Shown here piece after piece: positions 25,201 to 36,480 of a DNA stretch of 64,000 nt. Within the stretch, counting starts at the first letter, position 1. Each line of letters starts with the position of its first letter. The DNA lies in NCBI GenBank assembly GCA_032358165.1, contig JAALGY010000033.1, positions 3,720,001-3,784,000 on the forward strand, in the 5' to 3' direction. Source of the stretch: Diplosphaera chodatii. Its lineage: Eukaryota > Chlorophyta > Trebouxiophyceae > Prasiolales > Stichococcaceae. A program made the position numbers and the translations under genes. The notes under the pieces were generated by a model that was not told the DNA's origin, ran no database searches, and saw only the letters and a program-made list of their open reading frames with translations.

Positions 25201-28200
25201 TGTGCAGCGGGAGAGAGGCAGGAGCATCCGTCGCTGAGGCCACACCACACGCTTGCTGAAAATGCCTCGACACCTGCCCTGCAGGCAGAGGGGCTGGCCA
25301 TCAAGCGGGAACCCCACACCAACCGGGTGCCCCGTTCTCAGCGGGGCGGCGAGGTGGTCGAGCCCCTGGTGCGGCCCTGGAGCATGTCACGAAACGCACC
25401 TTGCTAGGAGACAGACCTTCCTTGCACATGCACATGCGCTGACTGCAGGCCGCACACACTTGACCTTGCACCCATGGTGAGTGCTGACTGCCGGTGCGGA
25501 TGTACATGCAAGCAGGTGAGGTGCATTTGTCGCGCTTCCTGTGCAGGTGCGCCCGCAGTGGTTCGTCCGCATGGAGCCGCTCGCACAGCCGGCGCTCGAC
25601 GCCGTGGCAGTGGGCGACGTGCGCATTGTGCCGGACCGCTTCGAGAAGGTGTACAACCGGTGGCTGGAGAACATCCGGGTACGCTTTGTCCTGGGCGGTC
25701 TGGCCAGCAAAGATGCCAGCGCATGTGCCAGGAGAGCATGGCCGCGGTGTGGCTGCTGTTGGGAGCAGCCAGCACTGATGACACCATTGCAGTCCTGATG
25801 TGACACGCGCCTCTCGCGCGCAGGACTGGTGCATCTCACGGCAGCTGTGGTGGGGCCACCAGATACCCGTCTGGTACGTCTTTCCGGACGAGGCAGCGGC
25901 AGCAGCATCCAGCACGGGCGTCTCAGACGACTTCGTCGTCGCTCGCAACGAGGCAGACGCTTTGACAGCAGCACGGCAGCAGTGAGCTCATACCGGGGCT
26001 TACTGTTGCTCAAGCGTGTTATTGGCAGCTGTCCACCTACAATGATGGTGGAGCACAAAGAGAAATGCTTCCTCTATCTGGCTCTGGCCTGCGTCCACCA
26101 TCAGCATGCTGCATACACTGCCCGCCGCAGGCATGGCGAGGGTGTGGCATTGCGGCAGGAGCAGGATGTGCTGGACACCTGGTTCTCATCAGGGCTGTGG
26201 TGCGTAGCATCCCTCGCGCATGCCTGCCCTGTGTCTGAAATGTGGCAGCATGAGGCGAGTAAGTTTCAACACACATGAATCTGCTGCAAGAAGGCAGAAT
26301 TGGACCGTGGTCAGCATGCTGCCAAGACTGCAAGCTGATGTGACCACCCTGCATCACATCAGGCCATTCAGCACGCTGGGGTGGCCCGATGAGGGCGCGG
26401 CCGACCTGCAGCGCTTCTTCCCCACCCAGGTGGGGCGCTGGCTGGGCCCCTTGCACTGCCGACAGCACAGTTCTTTCTACGACCAGTGGCACGGAACCGG
26501 CTCTCGATGCAAAGTACTCATGGTGGTTGCACCCAGGTGGAACGCCCCTCCAAAGCCACAGGGCTGCGTGCCTGCAGGTGCTGGAGACGGGGCACGACAT
26601 CCTGTTCTTCTGGGTCGCGCGCATGGTCATGATGAGCCTGGCGCTCACCGGCAGGGCGCCCTTCCACACCGTGCTGCTGCACGGCCTGGTGAGCCCTTCC
26701 TGCGCCGACCCGCGTCAGGCGAGCGGGATCACCTGCTCATGAGCTCCAGTCATGTGCGGAAGCGGCCCACTGCTGCCGCTGGCCTTCGTCAGCCGCCAGC
26801 AGCAGCAGTTGCAACATGCACAACGCCCGCCGCCAGCCTTGCGCACACGCTTTGCAGGTGCGGGATGGCCAGGGACGCAAGATGTCCAAGTCGCTGGGCA
26901 ATGTGGTGGACCCCCTGGACTCCATTGCAGAGTACGGCGCAGATGCACTGCGCTACACACTGGCTACTGGTGAGTTGTACACCGCACAACAAACCCATGC
27001 TTAAGCGAGAACAGAACATGTTGAATGGTATGTGCTGCAGCTGGGCGCGAGCACAGCGTGGTTTGTTTGGATGGCATCAGTGTGCTGGGAGGCTGAGGAG
27101 TGGCACGAGCAGAAATCCAACACGCTCAGCTTGTCGACCTGCAGGCACCACCATGGGGCAGGACCTCAACCTGGCCATGGACCGCGTGCTGTCCTCCCGC
27201 AACTTCGCCAACAAGCTGTGGAACGCCGGCAAGTTCATTCTGAGCAACCTCAGCGGCAGCGGCGACGGCAGCAACGGCAGCGGCAGCGGCAGCGGCAGCG
27301 CAGAGTGGCAGTCGCTTGCGCAGGCAGACTTCAGCGGCTCGGGCTCGCTGCAGGGCCTGCCCCTGACAGAGCGCTGGATCCTGTCCTCGCTGCACCAGGC
27401 AAGTGCGGGACAGAGGTCTGCTTGGTGGTGTGGCGATCGTCATCCACCCTTGCATTCATGGGCAGTACACGCGCAAGGACCGCGTGGTACATCACGGCGC
27501 TGAGTCCTGCTGAGCGTGCAGCGTGTGCCCTCTCTCAGCGCACAGCCTCTTGTCCACAAGTGTGCTGAGGTAGCTGCCAGTGCGTCGGCTCAGCACGGAC
27601 GGGACGCACCCGTTGGGGGGCCAAGCAGGCCGGCGTGCCGGGTCAGCTGCTTGGGTGGCAGCCCAGGTGCGGTCGTGTGCACACTGACGGCTCCTGGCCG
27701 TGCGGCAGGTGGTGCAGCGCAGCACGGCGGCGCACGAGAAGCTGGAGATGGCGGAGGCGGGGCGCCTGCTGTACGATTTTGTGTGGGGCGACTTCGCCGA
27801 CTGGTACATCGAGGTGCTCGCAGAGCTGGACCGCATCGACGCATGTATGACTCATCTGGAGCTCACGCCGCGCGTGTCGCAGGCTTGCTTGCTGAGGGCA
27901 TGGGCCTGCCACAGACAGTCATTTCGCCAGATCCTTGGATGGATGGGAGGTGTGCCCTCGGTGTGACTATCATCTGCCCCATAAACAACAGCACGGTTGC
28001 CGTTGCGATGCCCCTCGAAACACCCTGTAGCACCCCGCAGGCGGCCAAGGCGCGGCTGTACGGCGACGACGAGGCGGCCGCGGCGCAGACCAAGCGGGTG
28101 CTGGTGTACGCCTACGACGCGGTGCTGCGGCTGGCGCACCCCTTCATGCCCTTCATCACCGAGGAGCTGTGGCAGGCGCTGCCGCACTCAGGTGCGCTGC

Positions 28201-29510
28201 TGCTGCCGGCACTGGTGTCTGCTGTTATAACAGTGTGACACATTTGTGTACAAGGCGCTGAACAACTTAGCCAGGGGCATCGGCATGACGCTGCCGTCAG
28301 TTGGCATATCCTGCTGCTGAAGATTTCGCATCTGCTGAGAAAATGGAGTCCAAAGAAGCGGCTGAAGCTCTTGGCTTCTGGCGGCGCAGGCAAGGCGCTG
28401 ATAGTGGCGCCATGGCCGTCGGACAGCGCACCAGTCGACGGGCAGGCCCTGGAGCAATTTGAGGTGCTGCAGTCAGCCGTGCGGGGCGTGCGGAACGCAC
28501 GGGCAGAGTATGGCGTGACCCCCGGCAAGCGCGTGGCAGCCACCGTCGTCGTGCCGGGCGACACAGCTCTCAGGTGCGAGGTCTTCCCCGCAGCGCACGG
28601 AGACGGTCTACTGGATGCAGCCTGGCCCGCAAGGGCGATGTGCTGCTTCCAGCCTTGGTGCAGTGGCCTCCCCTGGTGAACAATATGTCACGAAGGATCC
28701 TTGTCGACCACAACAGGGAAGGCGCTGTGCTGCAGGGAAGCGCTGCAGAGCGAGTCGGCAGTGTTGTGTACGCTGGCCAAGCTGGACGGCGCCGGCTTTG
28801 CCGTGGCCGGGTCTGCGCCGGCCGCCGGTGGCGAGGGGCAGCAGATCAGCCTGGTGGTGGCGGAGGGGGTGGAGGTGGTGCTACCCCTGGCAGGTGGGAA
28901 TTTGGGCTGCGCAGGGATCAAATGCCGATTCGAGGTCGATAGCAGCGTGATGTCTGGTGATCAGCCTCGGTGCAGCAAAGGAGGGCGGTGGTGGTGCCCC
29001 CCTGCGGGCAAGCAAGTTGCAAAGACGGCGGCGCTGCTGAGGTGAAGCGCGCCGGCACACAGCTGTCATGCCGAGCTTTGGCATCCGTCTCCAGGATCGT
29101 TGGCACACAAGCATGTGGGGGCCGTGCCTGCAGGGCTGTTCGACGCGAAGAAGGAGGCGGAGCGGCTGAAGAAGCAGCAGGCCAAGCTGGAGAAGGAGCT
29201 GGCGGGGCTGACGGGGCGGCTGTCCAACCCCAAGTTCCTGGAGAATGCGCAGGCGGCGGTGGTGGAAGAGACCCGCGCGGCGCAGGTGCGCCTGCTGTGT
29301 GCACACTGCACCCTGTCATAATGCTGCTTATCCAGAGGGAGGATGCGGATTGAGTAGGGATTAAGCACGGCCCAGCATGTCGGGTGTGACTTGGCATCCC
29401 GTGTGACGTGATGGCGGGTGCCTCGCCCGGCGCAGGCCGAGGGGCAGGAGCAGCTGGAGGCGGTAAAGCAGAAGCTGGAGCAGATGGCGCAGCTAGCAGC
29501 CACGCAGTGA
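22283..29510 (+). CDS. Valyl-tRNA synthetase, organelle-targeted
   Basis: Charges tRNA-Val; class I synthetase. Twenty-five exons keep frame for 1,048 residues: 22283-22622, 22779-22845, 22965-23091, 23208-23291, 23519-23608, 23759-23855, 23954-24063, 24179-24259, 24375-24490, 24651-24744, 24909-25037, 25285-25368, 25547-25678, 25824-25981, 26131-26199, 26363-26429, 26578-26688, 26858-26969, 27145-27398, 27709-27813, 28041-28191, 28390-28573, 28736-28893, 29134-29285, 29436-29510. Motifs: HIGH signature as [15 protein letters not shown], editing-domain [30 protein letters not shown], and KMSKS in [10 protein letters not shown]. The C-terminus is a coiled-coil arm ([18 protein letters not shown]), the Val_tRNA-synt_C type. 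The first ~110 residues are Arg/Ser/Ala-rich with few acids and look like a plastid or mitochondrial transit peptide. The length fits bacterial-type enzymes plus the leader. Two introns are GC-AG (23092-23207, 27399-27708). Confidence 0.95.
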
Positions 29511-30182
29511 GCCGAAACGCTGGGGCTGAGGACAGGGTAGCCTCTGGCTTGTATGCATGGGGCGACCACAGTGGGCAGCGGCAGCAGTTTGCAGCAGTCA
29601 AACCGAGCTCGCCTGGGCGACTCGCACACCTGCCCTTGACGCGCAGGAGCGTTTGGCGAGGCAGACTGTCGCTGAGAATGTGCATCGACTGTGGTCATAT
29701 GCTGGCAAAGCACACTGGGCGAGCAAAGTGATCGTGCTGAAGTTGGGAAGATGGCAGCTCATGCCCTGTAGCACCGAGCAAACACATTGACCATATACAC
29801 AAGTTGCACAACTCCATCTGTCACAATCACCTGTTGCTTCCTGCAAATACGCGACAGCGAGCGGCATCTCGCACAGCCTCTGCTCAATTCCCCAGCTTCC
29901 GGACCTGAAGCATCCCTGCTGTCGAATGTCCCAAGTCATCGGTGCTGCAGCACCACCTACTTGTCTGCACTCCCCTGAAGCCTTCTTAGGTCAGAGGTCA
30001 GCGCTCGGCCGCTTGCAAAGGTCGACGGCTCGTAATACTGGTGAAGCTGCGGTAAGTGCGTGTATCATGTCGCCACGCAATGCCGCTGTTCAAGGTGCTC
30101 GACATGAGTACGTTCAGCACGCCGCCATGTCCTCACAACCAGTTGTACCGCCAGGTCTCCAAGCGTTTCGCCACGTGACGGC
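29511..30182. other. Spacer between ValRS and the At4g00755-like gene
   Basis: It holds the ValRS 3' UTR and the promoter, and perhaps an unresolved 5' exon, of the next plus-strand gene. An ATG at 29926 opens a frame with a GTAAGT-like donor near 30052, and a short stretch reading LYRQVSKRF near 30150 resembles the end of an F-box. I could not join these to the next exons in frame, so they are left unannotated. Confidence 0.4.
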
Positions 30183-32770
30183 ATGGCGCTGGTGGCATGG
30201 CGCCCCCGGGACGAGCAGAACGCTGCCATGGATGTGTTCCGCATGCAGGCAAGCTGTCCAGCTGCATCCAGAAACACTTCAGCTGCGATACACATGAGCA
30301 GCTTGCACGGGGAGGACGACACTTGCCGGCACCCGCCGGGTTGTCCGAACCGGTACACCCTACTCCTGCCATATACTCCTGCGATGCCCTTTCTCACGGG
30401 CAGATCCGGGCGGTGCTGCGGTCGCGGGGCCTCCTGTTCTGCGACGACGAGGGCTGCGAGGCGGGCGCCTCCCTGGCGTCCGACCACGCGCGCGCCACGG
30501 CGGACGCGCTGCGCCACGAGCAGCTGGTCGCCGCCGGCGTGGCCGCCAGCAGCACAGATTCTCAGGAGCAGACGGTTGGTGCGTCGCCTGCCACTGCTGT
30601 TTGGTCAGGCGCCAACTTCATTGCTGCCAGGCGGTCTTGCCAGACGGTCCGGCACGACTTGACAATCGCATTCCAAACACAATTGAAAATCGGAAGCAAA
30701 CTGCAGCAGGCACATGTTCAAACCCTGATGCCCACCACATCGGGTCGCTGCAGACAACACGACGGCGGACGACGACAGCTTCTGGAGCAGCACGGGGCGG
30801 CCCAACCCCGAGGGCGTGGACGCCCTGACGTACCGCCTGGCGGACCCGCTGTGCGTGCTGCGCGCGGTGTCGGTGGCCGTGTACCGGGCCCGCTACCAGT
30901 TTGGGTGAGCGGCATGGGTCCGGCTACCACGAGGCCCGGCCACTGCGTTGGGAGATGCTCGGGGTGCTGTCAGCTGGGGTGCATACAGGGGCGGCAGAGC
31001 AACACGGACTGTCACCAGGTATGCTTCGGTCTGCCAGCACCGTGAAGCGTGGTGCCGAGCCGCGAGGCGCCGGCCGTGCGCCGGGCAGGAAGCTGAGGCT
31101 GCCCAGAACAGCGTCGCACACAGCGTGGCGCTCATGCTGCCCACACTGTGCTGCTGTTGGGACCAGTCACAAAAGAGGCCTGCTGTGGACTGCGGCATTC
31201 AGACACCATGACCGGTGGACGAGTCCCGCTTGACTAGACTGGACTGGTGGTGCTGCAGGGAGCCGGTGTACCCGCCGCTGCAGGTCAGCTTCGAGGTGGG
31301 GCCGTCGCCCTCGGCGCTGCACCCGGCGGGGCCGCGGCACGACGTGGCGGCGGCCGACTGGCCGCAGACCTTCCAGCTGCCGCCCCAGGCGCCGGTGCGA
31401 CGATGCCACAGCGCCTTGTCAGTACCCTGGTGGCTAGTCGCATGTCGGTGGTTGGATGAGTCACGGGTTGGCGGATAATGTGCAGTGTTATGGGTGGGTC
31501 TGACTGTGCTGCAGTGGACCTTGCAGGTGGGCGGCTACCTGCGGGTGCTGCTGCACGGGCGGCGGCAGCAGCAGATGGAGGACATGGAGTACTACTTAGC
31601 CATCAGGTACTGTGCGCGCTTCCATCGGCGTGCTTGACAGCAGCGCAATCGACTGAAGCTTCTAGCACACGGCACGGCACGCTACTCGTGACAGGCGCGC
31701 GCAAAGTTGATATCGCAGTTTCATGCTGCATTCCTCGACGTGCCTCAGGCATGTGGCGGCGTACGGGGAGCGGGTGCCGCCGGCGGCGGTGACCGGCCTG
31801 AAGCAGCTGCTGCGCTCATCGCGAGTGCAGCTTCCCGCTTCCTCCCTGCTGCCGGCCTCCGCGCTGCTCCACCTCCCGCAGCCCCCAGCCAAGTGCGCAC
31901 CCGGGCCCCTAGGGACCCTTCATGTCAATCGGCTGTTTCGCTTTGTTCTGGGGCTCAGGTGTTTGCTCACCTGCTGCGCTTGCGGCCATCTTGGTGCATG
32001 CTCTTGTTGAAAACAATGTTATCTACTGATGTGTTTCTTCCATCAACGTGGTTGGACCCGGAGTGTGCAGGCGGCAGAGGCACAGCGCAGAGCAGACGCA
32101 CGCGGCGGCACGGCGGCTGCTGCTGGAGCAGGGCGCCCGGCAGCCGGTATGCTTATAGGCTCATGGTGCACTTCAATGCATGACAGTGTGCCCTATCGTG
32201 ACGAGCAGTGCAAGGCACACGTAGCAGGTTGGATGAGCACTTGGCAGCAGTCCTGTATACAGAGGGTCGCGCTGCAGGGCGCACTCAGGACGCGGCTGGC
32301 GGCGTTCCTCGGCTTCTTTGGGCCCCCTGAGCCGGGGGACCCGGGGGAAGCTGGCGCGCCCATGCAAGCAGGCGCGGCGGCGACTGATCCAGCAGCGCAG
32401 CTGGGCGAAGCCGCCTTGCAACACGGCGGCGAACCAGCCGACGGCAGCGGCAGCCCAAGTGCGTCTGCTGTTTTGGGCAGCTGCGTCAAGCCGCCCTGCT
32501 GTCGTCCTGGTATGCAGTGGCGGCGGTGTCTCACACCACATTACTGGAATCTTACCCGGCTCAGCAGCATGAGGTAACCCACCATCAGCCAGCAAATAAC
32601 AGTGGTTGTTGGTGCTGTGTGCAGATGAGGAGCCGATGTTCATATGGACGCCGGCAGAGGTGCTGCGGGAGAGGCAGAGGCGGCAGCAGGAAGCCGAGGA
32701 AGCTGAGGCAATGGACATGGCAGAAACTGACGCAGGCCCACAGCCCCCTGTGCAGCCGCCGCATGATTGA
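30183..32770 (+). CDS. Plant F-box At4g00755-like protein (F-box not resolved)
   Basis: Tentative first exon 30183-30248 (ATG; GC donor), then 30404-30578, 30754-30904, 31259-31394, 31527-31606, 31749-31892, 32071-32146, 32278-32458 (or a later donor near 32510), 32625-32770; about 384 residues. The diagnostic part is DDSFWSSTGRPNPEGVDALT, followed by YRLADPLCVL, YRARYQFGEPVYPP and VGGYLRVLLHGRRQQQMEDM. These match the conserved region I recall downstream of the F-box in the plant At4g00755 family, which acts as a substrate adaptor of SCF ubiquitin ligases. The C-terminal exons are Ala/Gln-rich and end in an acidic EAEEAEAMDMAETD stretch. The F-box itself should lie upstream near 29.9-30.2 kb but is not assembled, so the function is inferred from the downstream region only. 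Confidence 0.7.
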
Positions 32771-32963
32771 TCCGCCGAGAGGGCTGAGCGGCAAGCGTAC
32801 TGAGCAACCAGACGTGTAGCTTTCTGTATATTGATTACGTGTGTTGGCTGTAGTGTGTCACAAGCTCATTAGGCTCTTGTATGAGTACCACAATGCGTCA
32901 GCACGTTGTCGTGTTGCTCAGTGCTGCACAACTGATGGAGCCCTGTTGGAAGACACTGCTGTA

Positions 32964-35799
32964 TCAGACCGAGGCTGCAAAGCTGCAGATGGTCGGTCTT
33001 GCAGAGTCGTGCACCACCTGCCTCAGAAACTGCACATGCACCCTGCGTCGCCTGTGCCGCTCCCTCACATCCCTAGCGGCTGCGGCGGCGGCCGCCTGCT
33101 GCTGCTTGAGCGGGTTTTGTTGGAGCCCCTCGGCGGCAGCAGGCGAGGTGCAGTAGGCGATGCCCATCGACGCTGAGCAGTGCACAGCCGTCAGCGTGAT
33201 GTGCGATGTGTCACTGCCGGCGACACCACCGCCGCTGTTTGGGCCGTCGTCTGCGGCATTCCCGCTGCTGCCTCCGCTACCGGGCTGCACCCGCACCGCC
33301 AGGATGCCGCAGTCCTTCGGCTGCCCAGGTGCCTGGAGGTATGAGCCAAAAATCTAAGGCCAGAGCAGTTTTGCGGTACATCAAACTATGGGTCTCCAAC
33401 CTGCGCTTCGCAGCTGACACTGCTGGAGCGTTAATTATTCCGACCATGTGTCCCCTATACAGCAGAGGCAGCGGAGCATGCCTGCAGGATGCCCTCTTGC
33501 AGCGCAGCGCTGCAGCCGGCATCCAGGTCGGTCCCGGCATCGGCGGCGGCAGCGGACACTGCGCGCGCGAGGCCGGCCCGGATGATGGCCTCGCCCACCC
33601 CCGAGACGCTGCACCCCACCGCTGGCCTGCAGGCGCGACATCAACACGCTGTTGCCCAACAAGAAACCTGTTACTTCATCAGGCATGCGGCCGGCAGCAG
33701 GCAGGGTCCATGGCTTCGATGCCGACAGGCAGCGTGACTGGGTGCTGACGAGCATTGCCCTGGGTTCGTGGCGTTGGGCTTGATCACACTTGCGCAATCT
33801 GACGCGGTGACCTCCCCGAACCTGCAGGCGTCTGACCCAACGACGTGGTGGTGCCTTCTGAAGCTTTCAAGTTTGCGGAGCCCACCTGCTATCCGAGGCG
33901 GCTTGGGCGTAGCAGCCGGCGCCGAAGACCGCCGCCTCGCCCACTCGGCCGCCGGTCTTCATGGCGATGCCACCCGAGGACACACCCGCAGCAACCCTCC
34001 CTGTAGTGCAGCTGACGGGAGGGTGCACCACTTACAGTTCTGGAGTACACGGCAGCTCCAATGCTTTGGTGCACCCCGTGGATCACACCGCCACCCTGCT
34101 GAACTCGGCAAACGCACCATGAGCACCTTGCGTGCAGAGCTCATGCCTTCGACACAGGAAGCAGCGTGACCGACGGGGCCAGCTGAACCCACCTTGAGCA
34201 TCCACCACAATACAGCCGACTGTGTCATGGACCACACTGTGTTCGCATGTGCCAGCCGCATCCCGCATTCTGCTGCAGTTCTTGCTGCCTGCTGCACCGG
34301 CCGGCGCCGAGGGTGTGGAACCGCTGCAATGGTTCTGGAGGCTGTCGGGGCATGAAGCAGCTGTGCTGGTGCGCCGCCGCTTGGCTGTCCTGCCTACAGC
34401 CTGTGCACTTGGAAGGGCTGACCCCGAGTCCCCTGAGAGATGACTCCCCGCCGCAACGACCTCCTCTGTGCCGAGGTGCTCTGGCTGCTGCCGAGTTGCG
34501 GGCTCCGCCTCGGCGGCTGCGATCATGGCACGGTAGCGCTCCCACTGCCCGCGCGCCTGGGGTGTGACATGCCACTGCAGCGGCAGCGGCATAAGTTTGA
34601 GCCCAGAAGGTGGCAGCGCGTAATGCACGCTTAGGGGAGGGGTCTGGCTTCGGTCTGGCGCATCGCCCCTGCTGCACGGTTGCAATGCAAAGACTTTGCG
34701 AGCGCCAACTCACGTTGATGGGTTCGTACTGTTCAACTGTTCCAACCCAGGAATATGCCGTTTGCCACACCTGTTTTGCTTCCTCGGCCGTCGGTGCAGC
34801 GGGCAGGCCCCGGCTGCGCGCCCACTGCCGAGCCGCATCGCCTGCCAGCACCCTGCGGAGGAGGTTTTCGAGATTAGGGTCCAGTGGTGGCCCCTGTCAT
34901 GAAATTGCTGTGGTGGACAAAGGTGCCCTGGATGGTGTTTCCAAAGCAGGTTGCGCTCTGGCTGCTGGATTTCATTGTGCGTGAAGTTTGCCTGCTGCAA
35001 AGCGCACATGGGTCGCACCCGCCCGAGCGACAGCGGCTGCCGGCCCTCGGTTGCCAGGCAGCATGCCACCCTGATGGGGTTTGTCACCCCTGTTGCACAT
35101 TGTAGAAACTTTGTATCAGCACTGCACCACCAGCAAGCACCGATGAGCGGCGTGCATCGCTGTGCATGCCTGGCGCAGTGCGCACACCTTGCATGCAAGG
35201 ACGCTGGGAGCGTAAGCTGTCTTCTCACCTGGAACTGCCGCCACTGCACCGAAGGCCCCGGTATCATCCATCACGCTCGCGTCGCACTCCACAGTGCCGG
35301 CCAGTGTCAGGTTTGACCCACGGCCCGCATTGCAGACCTCACAGTCCTGCTCCAATACACCGCGGCTGTCTTTGCTAATTGCGCAATGATTGACACATGT
35401 ACAGGAAGCATCTAACATGCATTCAGGTTCGGCACTCTGCAGTGCTGGGTGTCAGCCAAACAGCCAGCAGAGCCTCGAGATGGTGTTCCTATCTTGATTG
35501 TGCTGTACGGTCACCTCCAGCGCGGCAATGGCAGCAGCCACTGCTTCGATGCAATCGGCACCCGCATCCAGCGCTGCCATGCCAGCGCAGCACGCCTGCC
35601 TCATGGCTGCGCATACGCAGCAGACTGGCTGGCTCATGCATTGCGTTTCTCAGGATTGGGGATGCACTGTGCACATCGAATTTGGTGCACCGCATCATTG
35701 GCATTGGATAGCCTCCATACACAGTTGGTCACCTTCGCGATATTGCTGTTCGAGCTTCTTGGAGTGGTAGCCGGCGCCCACGTGCACAGCTATCAGCAT
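32964..35799 (-). CDS. Taspase 1 (threonine aspartase, Ntn hydrolase)
   Basis: A type 2 asparaginase-family protease that self-cleaves to expose a Thr nucleophile. Nine exons keep frame for 509 residues: 35799-35733, 35606-35515, 35346-35229, 35089-35008, 34852-34714, 34574-34193, 34000-33886, 33626-33461, 33332-32964. Motifs: N-terminal [34 protein letters not shown] with [10 protein letters not shown]; the autocleavage site [10 protein letters not shown] with nucleophile Thr about residue 284; [28 protein letters not shown]; and [14 protein letters not shown]. As in human taspase, a disordered linker precedes the nucleophile; here it is longer (about 110 residues) and holds a basic AKRRRTS cluster like the human nuclear signal. 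The exon 8 donor is uncertain (GTATAG at 33460, or a GC donor at 33481). The first ATG in frame, 35799, is used. It converges on the F-box-like gene with a 193-nt gap. Confidence 0.92.
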
Positions 35800-36480
35800 C
35801 GAGACCACTGCCGCGCTTGCGCAGCATGCGTGAAGTACACCGGACACCGGTGCGTGCGGCGCCAATCCGAGCAACAGCACTTTCCATAGCCTCTACATGG
35901 CAAACACGAAAGTAAATTAAACCTATGATGGATCTGTGTGAAAGCAGAACCCGTGTCTTACAAACAATCCCTGAGACATTCCTGAGCTCTCAAACTGGCG
36001 ATGCTTGTTTCGGCACTGCAGGCGCCCGTTGACATTGCCGGTACAAATGCACAAAGCACGTGCCTCGTAACACCATACTCGTCCGCTTCCCAAACTGCTT
36101 CTGCAAACCAAGCAGTATCAACCAAAATCCTCTACCGCAGAGCCCCTTCATGGGCTGATTCTCGCATCAACGCCCAGCAAGGCGTGCATCTGATGCGTGC
36201 GCCCGCGCACACACCTTGTGCTCTGGCATGCTGTATGTAGTTTGTAGAGCCGTCCGAGCCACACTATCCGCTTCGAGTAATGAGCAGATATCATTCTATA
36301 ATTTGAGACAGTGCAGAGCCACTCCCGCGCAACATTGCTGAACTGCTCGATGGCGTCGCAGCTTGTAGGCAAGCAGTGTCCAGCATACACAGCAGGTGAC
36401 TGTAGACATCATGAAGCTATACATTTGTTACCGAATAAAGGCGCCTGCTGCCAAGGCGCTTGCAATGTGGCGTACTGCTC
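35800..36480. promoter_or_regulatory. Divergent promoter region (taspase / thioredoxin-like gene)
   Basis: About 680 nt between two divergent start codons, AT-richer than the flanking exons. It should carry both promoters. I see no ORF with support and no named regulatory motif. Confidence 0.45.
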
